From assembly GCF_009734425.1 (NCBI RefSeq), contig NZ_CP046455.1, forward strand, positions 248,001 to 312,000: a stretch of 64,000 bases of DNA. The letters are read 5' to 3'. The stretch's first letter is position 1. Each line of letters begins with the position of its first letter. Of this stretch, positions 25,561-34,659 are shown piece by piece. Under the pieces are notes generated by a model, which did no database searches, was not told the origin of the DNA, and saw only the letters and a list, made by a program, of their open reading frames with translations. This DNA comes from Corynebacterium occultum. GTDB taxonomy: Bacteria > Actinomycetota > Actinomycetes > Mycobacteriales > Mycobacteriaceae. Made by a program: the position numbers and the translations under genes.

Positions 25561-27186
25561 ATGAGCACACCCAGTACCGGGGCGAGCGCCAGCGATACTT
25601 CAGTCTCAGTCTCGACAACCGAAGATCTCGAGGTCGCTTACAGCCCTGCTCCCGGCTCAGTCTCCCGGGCGGAATCCCGCGAATGGCGGCGGCAGCTCAT
25701 CGGCCTGCTGGCAGGTTTCGCCCTCGCAGCCCTGATTTTCTTCATCTTCCCGGATAACGCCGCCGAAACCATCCAGGCATCGGCGGAGGAAGGTGTCGTC
25801 TACGACAACATGGCGCTACGGATCACCGCCGCCACCGCCGTCCTGATGGCCATCTGGTGGATGACGGAGGCGATCCCCCTGGCGGCCACCGCCCTGGTGC
25901 CGCTGGTAGTCTTCCCGCTCTCCCAGATCATCTCCTTCAAGGACATTGCCGCCCCCTACGCGGAGCCCACCATCTTCCTCTTCATGGGTGGCTTCATCCT
26001 GGCTCTGGGCATGCAGCGCTGGGACCTGCACCGCCGGCTGGCGCTGACGGTGGTGTTGTTGGTGGGCACCAAACCCAGGCAGCTGATCGCCGGTTTCATG
26101 ATCGCCACCGGTTTCCTCTCCATGTGGGTGTCCAACACCGCCACCGCGGTGGTCATGCTGCCGATCGGCATGTCGGTGCTGCAGCTGACGGCCGAAACCG
26201 TCGGTGGCATGAAGAACCAGAAGAAATTCGCCACCGGCCTGATGCTGGCCATCGCCTACGCAGCCTCCATCGGTTCCCTGGGAACGATCATCGGTACCCC
26301 GCCGAATGCGCTGCTGGTGGCCTACATGGCCAGCAACCATGATATCCAGATTGGCTTCGGGCAGTGGATGCTCGTCGGTGTCCCCCTCGCCGTGATCTTC
26401 CTGGCGCTGGCATGGTTCGTGCTGGTCACCGTATTCAAACCGGAGATGGACACCATCCCGGGTGGCCGCGAGATGATCAAGGCCGAGGTGGACAAGATGG
26501 GCAAGATGAGCGCCCCGGAGATCGGTGTCGGGGTCATCTTCGGGCTGGCCGCCCTCTGCTGGGTCTTCATCCCCCTGGTCATCGACTGGATCGATGTGGA
26601 CATCACCATTGCCGACGCCGCGATCGGCATCACCGCCGCACTGCTGCTCTTCATCATCCCGGTGGACCTGAAGAAGGGGACCCGGCTGATGGACTGGAAG
26701 TCCGCGAATAAGCTGCCCTGGGATGTGCTGCTCCTCTTCGGTGGCGGACTGAGTCTCTCCTCGATGTTCTCCGCCTCCGGCCTTTCCATCTGGATCGGTG
26801 AGCTGGCCAAGGGACTTGAGGTGCTGCCCACCTTCCTGCTGGTGGCAGCGGTCGCCACGATCGTCCTCTTCCTCACGGAATTCACCTCCAACACCGCCAC
26901 TGCAGCCACCTTCCTGCCGATCCTGGCCGGTGTGGCCGTCGGCATCGGGCTGACTGCCGGTGGAGAGCAGAATATTCTGCTGCTGACCATTCCGGTCGCG
27001 CTCTCCGCCACCTGTGCCTTCATGCTCCCCGTGGCCACCCCGCCGAACGCCATCGCCTTCGGCTCCGGATATGTCAAGATCGGCGAGATGATCAAGGGCG
27101 GACTCTGGTTGAATCTCATCGGCCTGGTCCTGGTCACCCTCTCCACCTATTTCATCGCGGTGCCGGTCTTCGGCATCGTGCTCTAG
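25561..27186 (+). CDS. dccT: Sodium:dicarboxylate symporter of the DASS (SLC13) family
   Basis: 541 residues from ATG 25561 with AAAAGGA upstream. A soluble N-terminus of about 45 residues precedes some 11-12 membrane segments. The two inverted-repeat halves each show the SNT substrate/sodium motif (WVSNTATAVVMLP and FTSNTATAATFLP) and a matching PPNA loop (GTPPNALL and ATPPNAIAF). It probably takes up succinate, fumarate or malate, like the C. glutamicum DASS carrier. It sits between two identical tRNA-Arg genes. The symbol is inferred by family and position. Confidence 0.85.
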   Translation: MSTPSTGASASDTSVSVSTTEDLEVAYSPAPGSVSRAESREWRRQLIGLLAGFALAALIFFIFPDNAAETIQASAEEGVVYDNMALRITAATAVLMAIWWMTEAIPLAATALVPLVVFPLSQIISFKDIAAPYAEPTIFLFMGGFILALGMQRWDLHRRLALTVVLLVGTKPRQLIAGFMIATGFLSMWVSNTATAVVMLPIGMSVLQLTAETVGGMKNQKKFATGLMLAIAYAASIGSLGTIIGTPPNALLVAYMASNHDIQIGFGQWMLVGVPLAVIFLALAWFVLVTVFKPEMDTIPGGREMIKAEVDKMGKMSAPEIGVGVIFGLAALCWVFIPLVIDWIDVDITIADAAIGITAALLLFIIPVDLKKGTRLMDWKSANKLPWDVLLLFGGGLSLSSMFSASGLSIWIGELAKGLEVLPTFLLVAAVATIVLFLTEFTSNTATAATFLPILAGVAVGIGLTAGGEQNILLLTIPVALSATCAFMLPVATPPNAIAFGSGYVKIGEMIKGGLWLNLIGLVLVTLSTYFIAVPVFGIVL

Positions 27187-27206
27187 AAACTCCTTGGGGG
27201 TGGGGG

Positions 27207-27253
27207 CACCACCACCGGGCGGAGATCTCCCGCCTGGGTGGTGGCTTTCCCTT
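27207..27253 (+). terminator. Terminator of the dicarboxylate transporter gene
   Basis: An inverted repeat built on CACCACCGGGCGG and CCGCCTGGGTGGTG is followed by a pyrimidine-rich stretch with TTT runs. Confidence 0.7.
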
Positions 27254-27342
27254 TCAATGCCCTCTGAACTGGCGTTTTGTTCTAAATGAGCTTGTCGGTG
27301 TAAAGTTGTTTCTCGTTGCACAGCGCAGGCTGTGATGACAAT

Positions 27343-27415
27343 GCGCCCGTAGCTCAACGGATAGAGCATCTGACTACGGATCAGAAGGTTGGGGGTTCGA
27401 ATCCCTCCGGGCGCA
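27343..27415 (+). tRNA. tRNA-Arg (ACG), copy 2
   Basis: Base-for-base identical to 25118-25190, including the encoded CCA that follows. Same anticodon ACG. Confidence 0.96.
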
Positions 27416-27423
27416 CCAATAGT

Positions 27424-27459
27424 AAAACCCCGCACAGAAGAAATTCTGGGCGGGGTTTT
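27424..27459 (+). terminator. Terminator after tRNA-Arg copy 2
   Basis: AAAACCCC...GGGGTTTT hairpin; from CCCCGC to TTTTCGC it is identical to the one after copy 1. Confidence 0.88.
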
Positions 27460-27515
27460 CGCTTGCCTGGAATCCAACCCCAGATTCCGGGGCTCTGCAA
27501 AGGGGCTTTGCATTC

Positions 27516-27580
27516 TAGAGTGGGGAAACCTGCACTTAGCCACTCAGGTCGGGGCCTTAAGCGCAGGTTTCCCCACTCTA
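27516..27580. repeat. 18-bp perfect inverted repeat
   Basis: TAGAGTGGGGAAACCTGC (27516-27533) is the exact reverse complement of 27563-27580, with 29 bases between. It lies between the tRNA-Arg terminator and the convergent tyrA end. There is no T-run on either side, so this is not a standard terminator. Confidence 0.8.
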
Positions 27581-27642
27581 TACACCAGCCCCACCCCCAG
27601 TCCGTAGGTCCCAGGTCGCAGACCCGGGACCATCTGCAGGAG

Positions 27643-28677
27643 TTAGAACACCGATACCTCGATGCGGGCACCGAGGTTCTCCGCCTGTTCGAGACTGCGC
27701 AGCCAGTGCGGGCTGCCCGGGTTGATGCTGAGCACGGGACGCCCTGAGATGGGGGAGGGGCTCACGGAGTCCGCCCCCTGGCGACTATGCCCGGAGCGGG
27801 CCTCATAACGGATGCGGGAGCGGTAGCCGTTGTCGGCGAGCTCCTCCATGCTGGGGCTGGCCTCGGAGAGGTGGGCGCGGGCGTCCTGAAGCAGCGCCAG
27901 GGCCTCATCCAGGGCGACAAGCAGGGCCTCGGAGTTGGTTTCGCACATGGCGCGCACCAGGGAGGGGGAGGTGGCGGCGACGCGGGTGCTGTCCCGGAAG
28001 CTGCTGGCGGCCAGCGACAGGCTCAGGGCACCGCCATTATCGCCGACGATCGCCAGGGTTTCGGCCAGCACATGGGGGAGGTGGGAGATGCGGGCGACGG
28101 CGGAGTCATGGGCGTCGACCCGCGAGGGAATGACCTCCGCCTTGACCATCTTGGCCATGCGCACCACATCGGTCCACAGCTCGATCCATTCCTTGCCGGG
28201 CCCCTCGGGGCTGTCATAGGCGTGGTCGAAGGTGACCACCCAGGCGGCACCCTTGAAGAGTTCCTTCCGGGAGGCCTGCCAGCCACTTTCAGAGGTGCCG
28301 GCCATGGGGTGCCCGCCGACATAACGTTCGACCAGGCCGGCCTCGCGGACAAGGTCTAGCACCTGGGCCTTGACGGAGACGACATCGGTGATGCCGCAGG
28401 AGGGGGCATGCTCCTTGATGACGGCGAGGATGGAAGCCACCGCGGGCATCGGGGTGGCGATCATGAGCAGGGCGTTCTCCTGCTCGGCGCGCTGCACGGT
28501 GGCCACGAGGTCGGAACTGACGTCGAACCCCTCCTGTTGGGCGGCCTTGGTTCCGGAGGGGGAACGGTTGAAACCGAACGCGGGGTGCCCGAGGGCACTG
28601 AGGTCACGAAGTAGGGAGCCGCCGATCAGTCCGAGGCCGAGTAGGCAGACCGGGCGGGAAATGTCTCTGGAAGTCAC
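27643..28677 (-). CDS. tyrA: Prephenate dehydrogenase TyrA
   Basis: 344 residues from GTG at 28675-28677. The N-terminal dinucleotide fold LLGLGLIGGSLLRDL is followed by DVVSVKAQV and the family signature GGHPMAGTSESGW. The helical dimerisation domain follows (residues about 175-290). It oxidises prephenate or arogenate for tyrosine synthesis. About 60 C-terminal residues are less conserved in style. It is divergent from the tadA operon with 38 bases between starts, so both promoters overlap. Confidence 0.88.
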   Translation of the reverse strand: MTSRDISRPVCLLGLGLIGGSLLRDLSALGHPAFGFNRSPSGTKAAQQEGFDVSSDLVATVQRAEQENALLMIATPMPAVASILAVIKEHAPSCGITDVVSVKAQVLDLVREAGLVERYVGGHPMAGTSESGWQASRKELFKGAAWVVTFDHAYDSPEGPGKEWIELWTDVVRMAKMVKAEVIPSRVDAHDSAVARISHLPHVLAETLAIVGDNGGALSLSLAASSFRDSTRVAATSPSLVRAMCETNSEALLVALDEALALLQDARAHLSEASPSMEELADNGYRSRIRYEARSGHSRQGADSVSPSPISGRPVLSINPGSPHWLRSLEQAENLGARIEVSVF

Positions 28678-28715
28678 CTGACAAGTGTGGCACACAAAGA
28701 CTACGGTTACCTGAT

Positions 28716-29216
28716 ATGAACGCCGATGAGTACGGGGACAGTTTCGCAGTTACGGTCACCCTGGTGGACGGTGCATGGCACGTCCGATCCTTCGACGATG
28801 AATTTTCCAGCCTGAAGAATTCGATCAGGCAGGTCCGCACATTACGCAGCGAAGGCCCCGCTTTCGCCATGCTCTGTGTCGACGAAGACTACTTCATCTT
28901 GATCCGCCCCACGCCCGAAGGTTCGCGGGTGCTGCTCTCCGACGCCACCGCCGCCATCGAGGATGACATTGCCGCTGCCGCGCTGGAGGAGATCAACGCC
29001 GAGATCCCCGATCTCGACCCCGATGAACTCGATGAGGTGGACCCCTGGGCGGAGGGTGACTTCGACATCCTCGCCGACCTCGGTCTCTCCGAGGAAGCGA
29101 TGGGAGTGATCTGTGATGATGAGGAGATGTGGCCCAGCGAGCAACTCATCCGGATCGCCGAGGACCTCAATTTCCTGGAAGAGTTTGCCGACGCCGCGGA
29201 CCTGGACATCGATTGA
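28716..29216 (+). CDS. tRNA adenosine deaminase-associated protein
   Basis: 166 residues, very acidic in the C-terminal half (DLDPDELDEVDPW). The N-terminal motif FAVTVTLVDGAWHVRSFDD matches the actinobacterial family found immediately before tadA. Its stop overlaps the TTG start of tadA, so the two are co-translated. The function is not known; the fixed pairing suggests a partner or regulator of the deaminase. Confidence 0.85.
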   Translation: MNADEYGDSFAVTVTLVDGAWHVRSFDDEFSSLKNSIRQVRTLRSEGPAFAMLCVDEDYFILIRPTPEGSRVLLSDATAAIEDDIAAAALEEINAEIPDLDPDELDEVDPWAEGDFDILADLGLSEEAMGVICDDEEMWPSEQLIRIAEDLNFLEEFADAADLDID

Positions 29217-29704
29217 GTTTCCTGCCCCGACCCCGCGGTGAGCTTGCTGCCGAGGCGAAAATCCGCCGCGCCCTCGACGTGGCCGCCACCACCCCGCTTG
29301 GCGACGTCCCGGTCGGGGCCGTCATCTTCGGCCCGGACGGTGTGGAGCTGGCCAGGGCAACCAATCGTCGAGAAGCTGATGGTGACCCCACCGCCCATGC
29401 CGAGATCCTCGCCATCCGGGAAGCGGTACGCCACCACAACGACGGTTGGCGGCTGAGCGGCTGCACTCTCGCGGTCACCCTGGAACCCTGCACCATGTGC
29501 GCTGGCGCTCTGGTCGGAGCCCGGATCGACCGCATCATCTTCGGTGCCTTCGAGCCCAAGACCGGGGCCTGCGGCTCCGTATTCGACGTGGTTCGCGACC
29601 CCTCCGTGCTGCACCGTCCCGAAGTGCGCGGCGGTGTTCTAGAAACGGAATGCGCCGCCCAGCTGGCGGAATTCTTCGGGGAGCTGCGCGGGGAACTGCG
29701 CTAG
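29213..29704 (+). CDS. tadA: tRNA-specific adenosine deaminase TadA
   Basis: 163 residues from TTG 29213. Zinc-dependent cytidine-deaminase fold: HAEIL supplies the His ligand and proton-shuttle Glu, and EPCTMCAGA the two Cys ligands. It converts A34 to inosine in tRNA-Arg(ACG), two copies of which lie upstream in this window. The gene order with the associated protein is the usual actinobacterial one. Confidence 0.92.
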   Translation: MSFLPRPRGELAAEAKIRRALDVAATTPLGDVPVGAVIFGPDGVELARATNRREADGDPTAHAEILAIREAVRHHNDGWRLSGCTLAVTLEPCTMCAGALVGARIDRIIFGAFEPKTGACGSVFDVVRDPSVLHRPEVRGGVLETECAAQLAEFFGELRGELR

Positions 29705-29823
29705 TTCTGTCTGCTTGCTGGTGGCGGGCTGTGTATCCGATAACGATTTAGTGACATCCGGCACAGTTCGTCTCCGGTGGTTAGGGTGGAAAGTACATCC
29801 AGACCGAATGGAAGGACGGCGTC

Positions 29824-30039
29824 ATGACGGATTTTCCCGACAAGGTGGAGAAGACTCTGAGGAAAGAGACGCAGGATTCTCGCAAAACCGCAGATGAAGC
29901 GCGCGAGAAACTCGGCTCCAATACCTCCAACCCCGATGAAGAAGCCCTCGACCCCGAGGATCAGACGCTGAATGAAAAGCTGGGTCGGGCCCACCTCGAC
30001 CACAATGACAACGACGATAAATTCGGCGGCAACGACTAA
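29824..30039 (+). CDS. Small hydrophilic protein (71 aa)
   Basis: A 71-residue, extremely hydrophilic protein, rich in Asp, Glu, Lys and Asn, with an N-terminal helical half and a disordered tail ending in DDKFGGND. GGAAGG is upstream of the ATG. It is 15 bases before the CsbD-like gene and likely in one transcript with it. Such proteins are common in stress-induced loci. No family recognised. Confidence 0.65.
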   Translation: MTDFPDKVEKTLRKETQDSRKTADEAREKLGSNTSNPDEEALDPEDQTLNEKLGRAHLDHNDNDDKFGGND

Positions 30040-30054
30040 TAAGGGAGTTTGACC

Positions 30055-30273
30055 ATGGGTGATTTCCAGAACAAGGCAGAAGAGTTTGGCGGCAAGACCA
30101 AGGAAGGCCTCGGCGAGGCCACCGGTAACCGCCGTCTCGAGGATGAGGGCAAGGCCGACCAGACCAAGGCCCAGATCAAGGAGACGATCTCCGATGCCGG
30201 CGAGAAGGTGAAGGATGCCGCCAATAAGGTGCTCGGCTCTTTCCAGGAAGATAAGCGCGAGGACCGACCCTAG
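30055..30273 (+). CDS. CsbD-family stress protein
   Basis: 72 residues with the CsbD pattern FQNKAEEFGGKTKEGLGEATGN followed by charged helical repeats (KADQTKAQIKE, GEKVKDAANK). AAGGGAG lies 8 bases before the ATG. CsbD proteins are general stress proteins of unknown biochemical role, often under sigma B control. Confidence 0.85.
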   Translation: MGDFQNKAEEFGGKTKEGLGEATGNRRLEDEGKADQTKAQIKETISDAGEKVKDAANKVLGSFQEDKREDRP

Positions 30274-30315
30274 GCGATTTGGCTGCCTCGGTGCCCATCC
30301 GATAATCTGACTCGC

Positions 30316-30403
30316 GGTGGCGTGTCCGAGCGGCCGAAGGTGATCGCCTCGAAAGCGATTGTTGGGTAACCCCCAACCGAGGGTTCAAATCCCTCCGCCA
30401 CCG
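30316..30403 (+). tRNA. tRNA-Ser (CGA)
   Basis: Acceptor GGTGGCG pairs with CGCCACC. Anticodon CGA lies in ATCGCCTCGAAAGCGAT, with a long variable arm, discriminator G and an encoded CCA. Confidence 0.95.
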
Positions 30404-30411
30404 CCAGATGA

Positions 30412-30446
30412 AATCCCGTGCTCCTTGCTGAGTGCGGGATTTTTTC
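30412..30446 (+). terminator. Terminator after tRNA-Ser (CGA)
   Basis: AATCCCG pairs with CGGGATT in a hairpin followed by a run of T. Confidence 0.75.
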
Positions 30447-30565
30447 ATGGGCGGTGCCCCTGCCGCCCCGCGGCGTCGATAAGCGTTGCCATATAGAGGT
30501 TTCAGCTCTCAGCAGTAGACTGGCCCCGTTAATCCTTTCGCACCCACCCGCAGGAGTTTCCGCAC

Positions 30566-33037
30566 GTGGCCATATGGTTGTTCAAGTTGGGACGCTGGTC
30601 CTTTCACAAGAAGTGGATCGTCATTGCGGCGTGGTTGCTGACCTTCGCGGCGGTGGCAGTGGGCTCGTTGAGCATCATGAAGCCCTTCTCGAACCAGTTC
30701 GCGATCTCCGGCACCCCCTCCATCGACGCGATCTACCTCCTGGATGAGCAGTTCCCCGGGGCACCGAACCCGGCTAATGCGGCCGGCGTGAACCTGGTAT
30801 TCCAGGCCCCGGACGGTGAGACGCTGGAAGATCCGGCCAATATGGCGGCGATCGATGAGACGATCGTCTATATCGAGGAAAACCTGCAGGAGATCTCCGG
30901 CACCGAACGCTTCGGCAACCCGGTGGAGGTGTCCCCGGCGCTGCAGGAGGGTGTCATCGCGCAGATGGCTGAAGCCGGTGTGCCGGTGGAGGTCGCCCAG
31001 ATCGACGCCAATAACCTGGCGATGGTCAATGATGAACTCACCATCGGCTACACCACCTTCAACTTTGATGTCCCCACCAGCATGGATGTCACCCAGGAAC
31101 ACCGGGATGTGGTCAAGGCCGCCATGGAGGTGGGTCGGGATGCCGGCCTGACGGTGGAGGCCGGCGGTGCCGGTTTCGGTGATCCGATCACGGTGAAGAC
31201 CACCTCTGAGATCATCGGTCTGATCATCGCCTTCATCGTCCTGATCTTCACCTTCGGTTCGCTGACGGCCGCAGGTCTGCCGGTGCTCACCGCGATCATC
31301 GGTGTGGGTATCGGCGCACTGGTGATCATCGGTGCCACCGCCTTCACCGAGCTGAACAATGTCACCCCGGTGTTGGCGGTGATGATCGGCCTGGCGGTCG
31401 GTATCGACTACGCCCTGTTCATTCTTTCCCGCTACCGTTCGGAACGCGCCCGGATGCCCGCTGATGAGGCGGCCGGCATGGCGGTCGGTACCGCCGGTTC
31501 CGCGGTGCTTTTCGCCGGCGCCACCGTGATCATCGCCCTGGTGGCGCTCTCGATCGTCAACATCGAGTTCCTCACCGCCATGGGTCTCTCCGCGGCCTTC
31601 ACCGTCCTGGTGTCGGTCCTGGTGGCGCTGACCTTCATCCCCGCCCTGCTGGGTGTCTTCGGGGAGCGGACCTTCAGCGGTCGGATCCCGGGTATCGCCG
31701 GTAATCCGCGTAAGCGGGGCGCCAACGCCGGGAAGCGCCGTACCCGCCCCACGATGGGTTATCGCTGGGTCACCTTCGTCCATAAGTTCCCGGCCCTCAT
31801 CATGGCGGTGGTTGTGCTGGGCCTGGGTGCACTCAGCGCCCCGGTGCTGAGCCTGGAGATGGCGCTACCCTCCGACTCCACCTCCAACCTGGACACCACG
31901 CAGCGCAAGTCCGCTGACCTCATGGCGGAGGGTTTCGGGGAGGGCGTCAACGCCCCCTTCCTGGTGGTCATCGCCGCTGACGGGATCGACCCGGAGGCGG
32001 GTGCCCTGCAGCCCCTGGTGCGTGCCCAGGAGGACCTGACGGAACAGACAGGCGGGGAGTTCGACCCCCTCAGCGCCGCCCAGACCAGCAGCTACCTCTA
32101 CACCACCCAGGCACTCTCGGGTCTGACGGATGTCAAACACGCCCAGATCATCGGGCTCAATGATGATGGTTCCGCCGCCCAGCTGCTGGTCACCCCCTAC
32201 ACCGGGCCGGATGACAGCGAAACCACCGCGGTGGCTGAGGCGATCCGCACCCAGGGTGCGGAGATCGAGGCCGCCACCGGTGTCACCTTCGGGTTGACCG
32301 GGCTGACCGCCGTGCAGATGGACATCACCGAGCGTCTGGCCGAGGCCATGCCGCTCTACCTGGCGATCGTGGTGGGCCTGGCGATCATCCTGCTGCTGCT
32401 GGTGTTCCGTTCCATCATGGTGCCGGTGGTCGCAGGCCTGGGCTTCCTGCTTTCAGTGGGCGCGGCCTTCGGCATCACCGTCCTGGTGTGGCAGGAGGGA
32501 CTATGGGGTCTGGTGAACACCCCGGGCCCCCTGATCTCCTTCATGCCGATCTTCCTCATCGGTGTCACTTTCGGCCTGGCCATGGACTACCAGGTCTTCC
32601 TGGTCACCCGCATGCGCGAGCACTACACGCACAGCGGTGGGGTGGACCGTCCCGGTTCGAAGTTCAACGCCGTGGAGGAATCGGTGATTGAAGGTTTCAC
32701 CTCGGGCGCTCGGGTGGTCACCGCCGCCGCACTGATCATGATCGCCGTCTTCGTCGCCTTCATCGACCAGCCGCTGCCCTTCATCCAGATCTTCGGTTTC
32801 GCACTGGCAGCCGGTGTCTTCTTCGATGCCTTCTTCATCCGCATGGCACTGGTTCCGGCCACCATGTTCCTCATGGGCCGCGCCACCTGGTGGATGCCGA
32901 AGTGGCTGGACAAGATCCTGCCCCAGCTTGATGTCGAGGGTTCCGCCCTGGAGAAGGAATACGAGCGTACCCTAGACAGCTTCGACAAGACCCCGCATGA
33001 GGAACAACCGAGCGAAGAACTTCCGGCAGGCCGCTAG
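30566..33037 (+). CDS. MMPL/RND-family membrane transporter
   Basis: 823 residues from GTG with CAGGAG 9 bases upstream. It has two RND-type repeats, each with a membrane helix, a periplasmic domain and five or six further helices. The proton-relay Asp-Tyr pairs are present in both halves (GLAVGIDYALF and FGLAMDYQVF). Corynebacterial MMPL proteins export mycolate precursors or other lipids. At 823 residues, and lacking a long C-terminal tail, it is not clearly the trehalose monomycolate flippase, so I leave it unnamed. Confidence 0.88.
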   Translation: MAIWLFKLGRWSFHKKWIVIAAWLLTFAAVAVGSLSIMKPFSNQFAISGTPSIDAIYLLDEQFPGAPNPANAAGVNLVFQAPDGETLEDPANMAAIDETIVYIEENLQEISGTERFGNPVEVSPALQEGVIAQMAEAGVPVEVAQIDANNLAMVNDELTIGYTTFNFDVPTSMDVTQEHRDVVKAAMEVGRDAGLTVEAGGAGFGDPITVKTTSEIIGLIIAFIVLIFTFGSLTAAGLPVLTAIIGVGIGALVIIGATAFTELNNVTPVLAVMIGLAVGIDYALFILSRYRSERARMPADEAAGMAVGTAGSAVLFAGATVIIALVALSIVNIEFLTAMGLSAAFTVLVSVLVALTFIPALLGVFGERTFSGRIPGIAGNPRKRGANAGKRRTRPTMGYRWVTFVHKFPALIMAVVVLGLGALSAPVLSLEMALPSDSTSNLDTTQRKSADLMAEGFGEGVNAPFLVVIAADGIDPEAGALQPLVRAQEDLTEQTGGEFDPLSAAQTSSYLYTTQALSGLTDVKHAQIIGLNDDGSAAQLLVTPYTGPDDSETTAVAEAIRTQGAEIEAATGVTFGLTGLTAVQMDITERLAEAMPLYLAIVVGLAIILLLLVFRSIMVPVVAGLGFLLSVGAAFGITVLVWQEGLWGLVNTPGPLISFMPIFLIGVTFGLAMDYQVFLVTRMREHYTHSGGVDRPGSKFNAVEESVIEGFTSGARVVTAAALIMIAVFVAFIDQPLPFIQIFGFALAAGVFFDAFFIRMALVPATMFLMGRATWWMPKWLDKILPQLDVEGSALEKEYERTLDSFDKTPHEEQPSEELPAGR

Positions 33038-33097
33038 AACCGGGTTTTCCGGGCAGGGTTTTCAGCGGGGGAGTCCATCCCCCTTAGACTGGGGGCC

Positions 33098-34366
33098 ATG
33101 AGCAACCCCTCCCCAACGGACACCTCCTTCACCCTGGGCACCTCCCTGGAGCAGGACGGCCCGGGCAAACATGGCCGCACCGGTGTCATCCACACCCCGC
33201 ACGGTGACATCGCCACCCCGGCCTTCATCCCGGTGGCCACCAAGGCGACCGTGAAGACCCTGACCCCGGAGCAGATCCGGCAGACCGGTGCCCAGGCGAT
33301 CCTCTCCAACGCCTATCACCTCTACCTGCAGCCCGGCCACGACATTGTGGATGAGGCCGGTGGTCTGGAGGCCTTCACGAACTGGCGGGGGCCCACCTAC
33401 ACCGACTCCGGTGGTTTCCAGGTGATGAGCCTGGGCGCGGGATATAAGAAGGTCCTGGCAATGGACACCACCCACCTCACCCGGGGTGACATCAAGGCCG
33501 CGGAGAAGGAACGCATGGCCCATGTCGATGATGACGGGGTGAACTTCAAGTCCTTCATCGACGGTTCCCGACACCGTTTCACCCCGGAGTTCAGCATGCA
33601 GATCCAGCATGGCCTGGGGGCGGACATCATGTTCGCATTCGATGAGCTGACCACCCTGGTGGACACCTATGATTACCAGGTCAATTCGGTGGAGCGTACC
33701 CGCCGCTGGGCGCAGCGCTGCCTGGATGAGCATGACCGTCTGACCCGGGAACGGGTGGGCAAGCCGCTGCAGTCCCTCTGGGGTGTGGTGCAGGGCGCAC
33801 AGTACGAGGACCTGCGCCGCCAGGCCACGCGCGGTCTGATCGAGCTTTCCGACGCCGCGGAAGCCGAGGGCCGCCGTGGTTTCGGCGGTTTCGGCATCGG
33901 CGGTGCCATCGAGAAGGAGAACCTGGGCACCATCGTCGGCTGGGTCTGTGATGAGCTGCCTGAGAACAAACCCCGCCACCTGCTGGGCATCTCTGAGCCG
34001 GATGATCTCTTCGCCGCCATTGAGGCTGGTGCAGACACCTTCGACTGTGTCGCTCCCACCCGGCTGGCACGCCGCGGCGGGGTCTACACCCTCGACGGCC
34101 GCCTGAATCTGACCGGTGCGCGTTTCAAGCGGGACTTCTCCGGGGTGGATGAGGAGTTCGGTGGGTATGTCTCGGAGAACTATTCCCGGGCTTATATCCA
34201 TCACCTGCTCAAGGCCAAGGAGTTTCTGGCAGGTACGTTGTGCACCATCCACAACCTGCAGTTCATGCTCCAGCTGGTGGATAATGCGCGTGCCGCCATC
34301 GAGGGTGGCTACTACGAGGCCTACCGCGATGAGTTCATGGGACGCTACTACGCTCCCAAGAAGTAG
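33098..34366 (+). CDS. tgt: tRNA-guanine transglycosylase Tgt lacking zinc cysteines
   Basis: 422 residues. Tgt swaps G34 of GUN-anticodon tRNAs for a queuosine precursor. Catalytic features are present: TDSGGFQ, FAFDEL and FDCVAPTRLARRG with the nucleophilic Asp. The usual structural zinc site CxCxxC just before NYSRAY is replaced: positions 354, 356 and 359 are Phe, Gly and Ser. The fourth ligand, His in TIHNL (about 385), remains. The rest of the domain is well preserved, so a functional zinc-free variant is possible. YhhQ-type and gluQ genes lie downstream. Confidence 0.85.
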   Translation: MSNPSPTDTSFTLGTSLEQDGPGKHGRTGVIHTPHGDIATPAFIPVATKATVKTLTPEQIRQTGAQAILSNAYHLYLQPGHDIVDEAGGLEAFTNWRGPTYTDSGGFQVMSLGAGYKKVLAMDTTHLTRGDIKAAEKERMAHVDDDGVNFKSFIDGSRHRFTPEFSMQIQHGLGADIMFAFDELTTLVDTYDYQVNSVERTRRWAQRCLDEHDRLTRERVGKPLQSLWGVVQGAQYEDLRRQATRGLIELSDAAEAEGRRGFGGFGIGGAIEKENLGTIVGWVCDELPENKPRHLLGISEPDDLFAAIEAGADTFDCVAPTRLARRGGVYTLDGRLNLTGARFKRDFSGVDEEFGGYVSENYSRAYIHHLLKAKEFLAGTLCTIHNLQFMLQLVDNARAAIEGGYYEAYRDEFMGRYYAPKK

Positions 34367-34659
34367 CGGCTCTGACCACGGTGCAACCTCGCCCGAGACA
34401 AGGTTTATAGGCGGTTTTTGGGCGGTTTAGGGGCGAGGTTTTGAGGAGGTCTTGGGGAGGTCTTGGGGAGGTTTTCTTAATTTTCTCAGGTATGGCTACC
34501 GGGAGCTCTCTAGGGAGGGGCTTCCGAATGGGGGGAATTTTCGGACATTGCGGAAATATTCACCCCCAAAATCACCTAGATAGCCACTGAAGTGGACACT
34601 CCTGCGCCATATGCTGGGTGGGGCAGTTATTTGCCTCTATCCTGTGCCTCATGGAACAT
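34367..34659 (+). other. Intergenic region with hairpin and short direct repeats
   Basis: AACCTCGCCC (34385-34394) pairs with GGGCGAGGTT (34431-34440) and is followed by TTT, a possible terminator for tgt. Then come short tandem copies of GAGGTCTTGGG to about 34475. The last 130 bases are AT-richer and should hold the promoter of the galE-like/galU operon. Confidence 0.5.

Noticed and set aside
25816..27543. A 575-codon open frame antisense to the dicarboxylate transporter
   Set aside because: It runs through a tRNA gene and terminator and shows only His/Gly/Asp-rich shadow composition.
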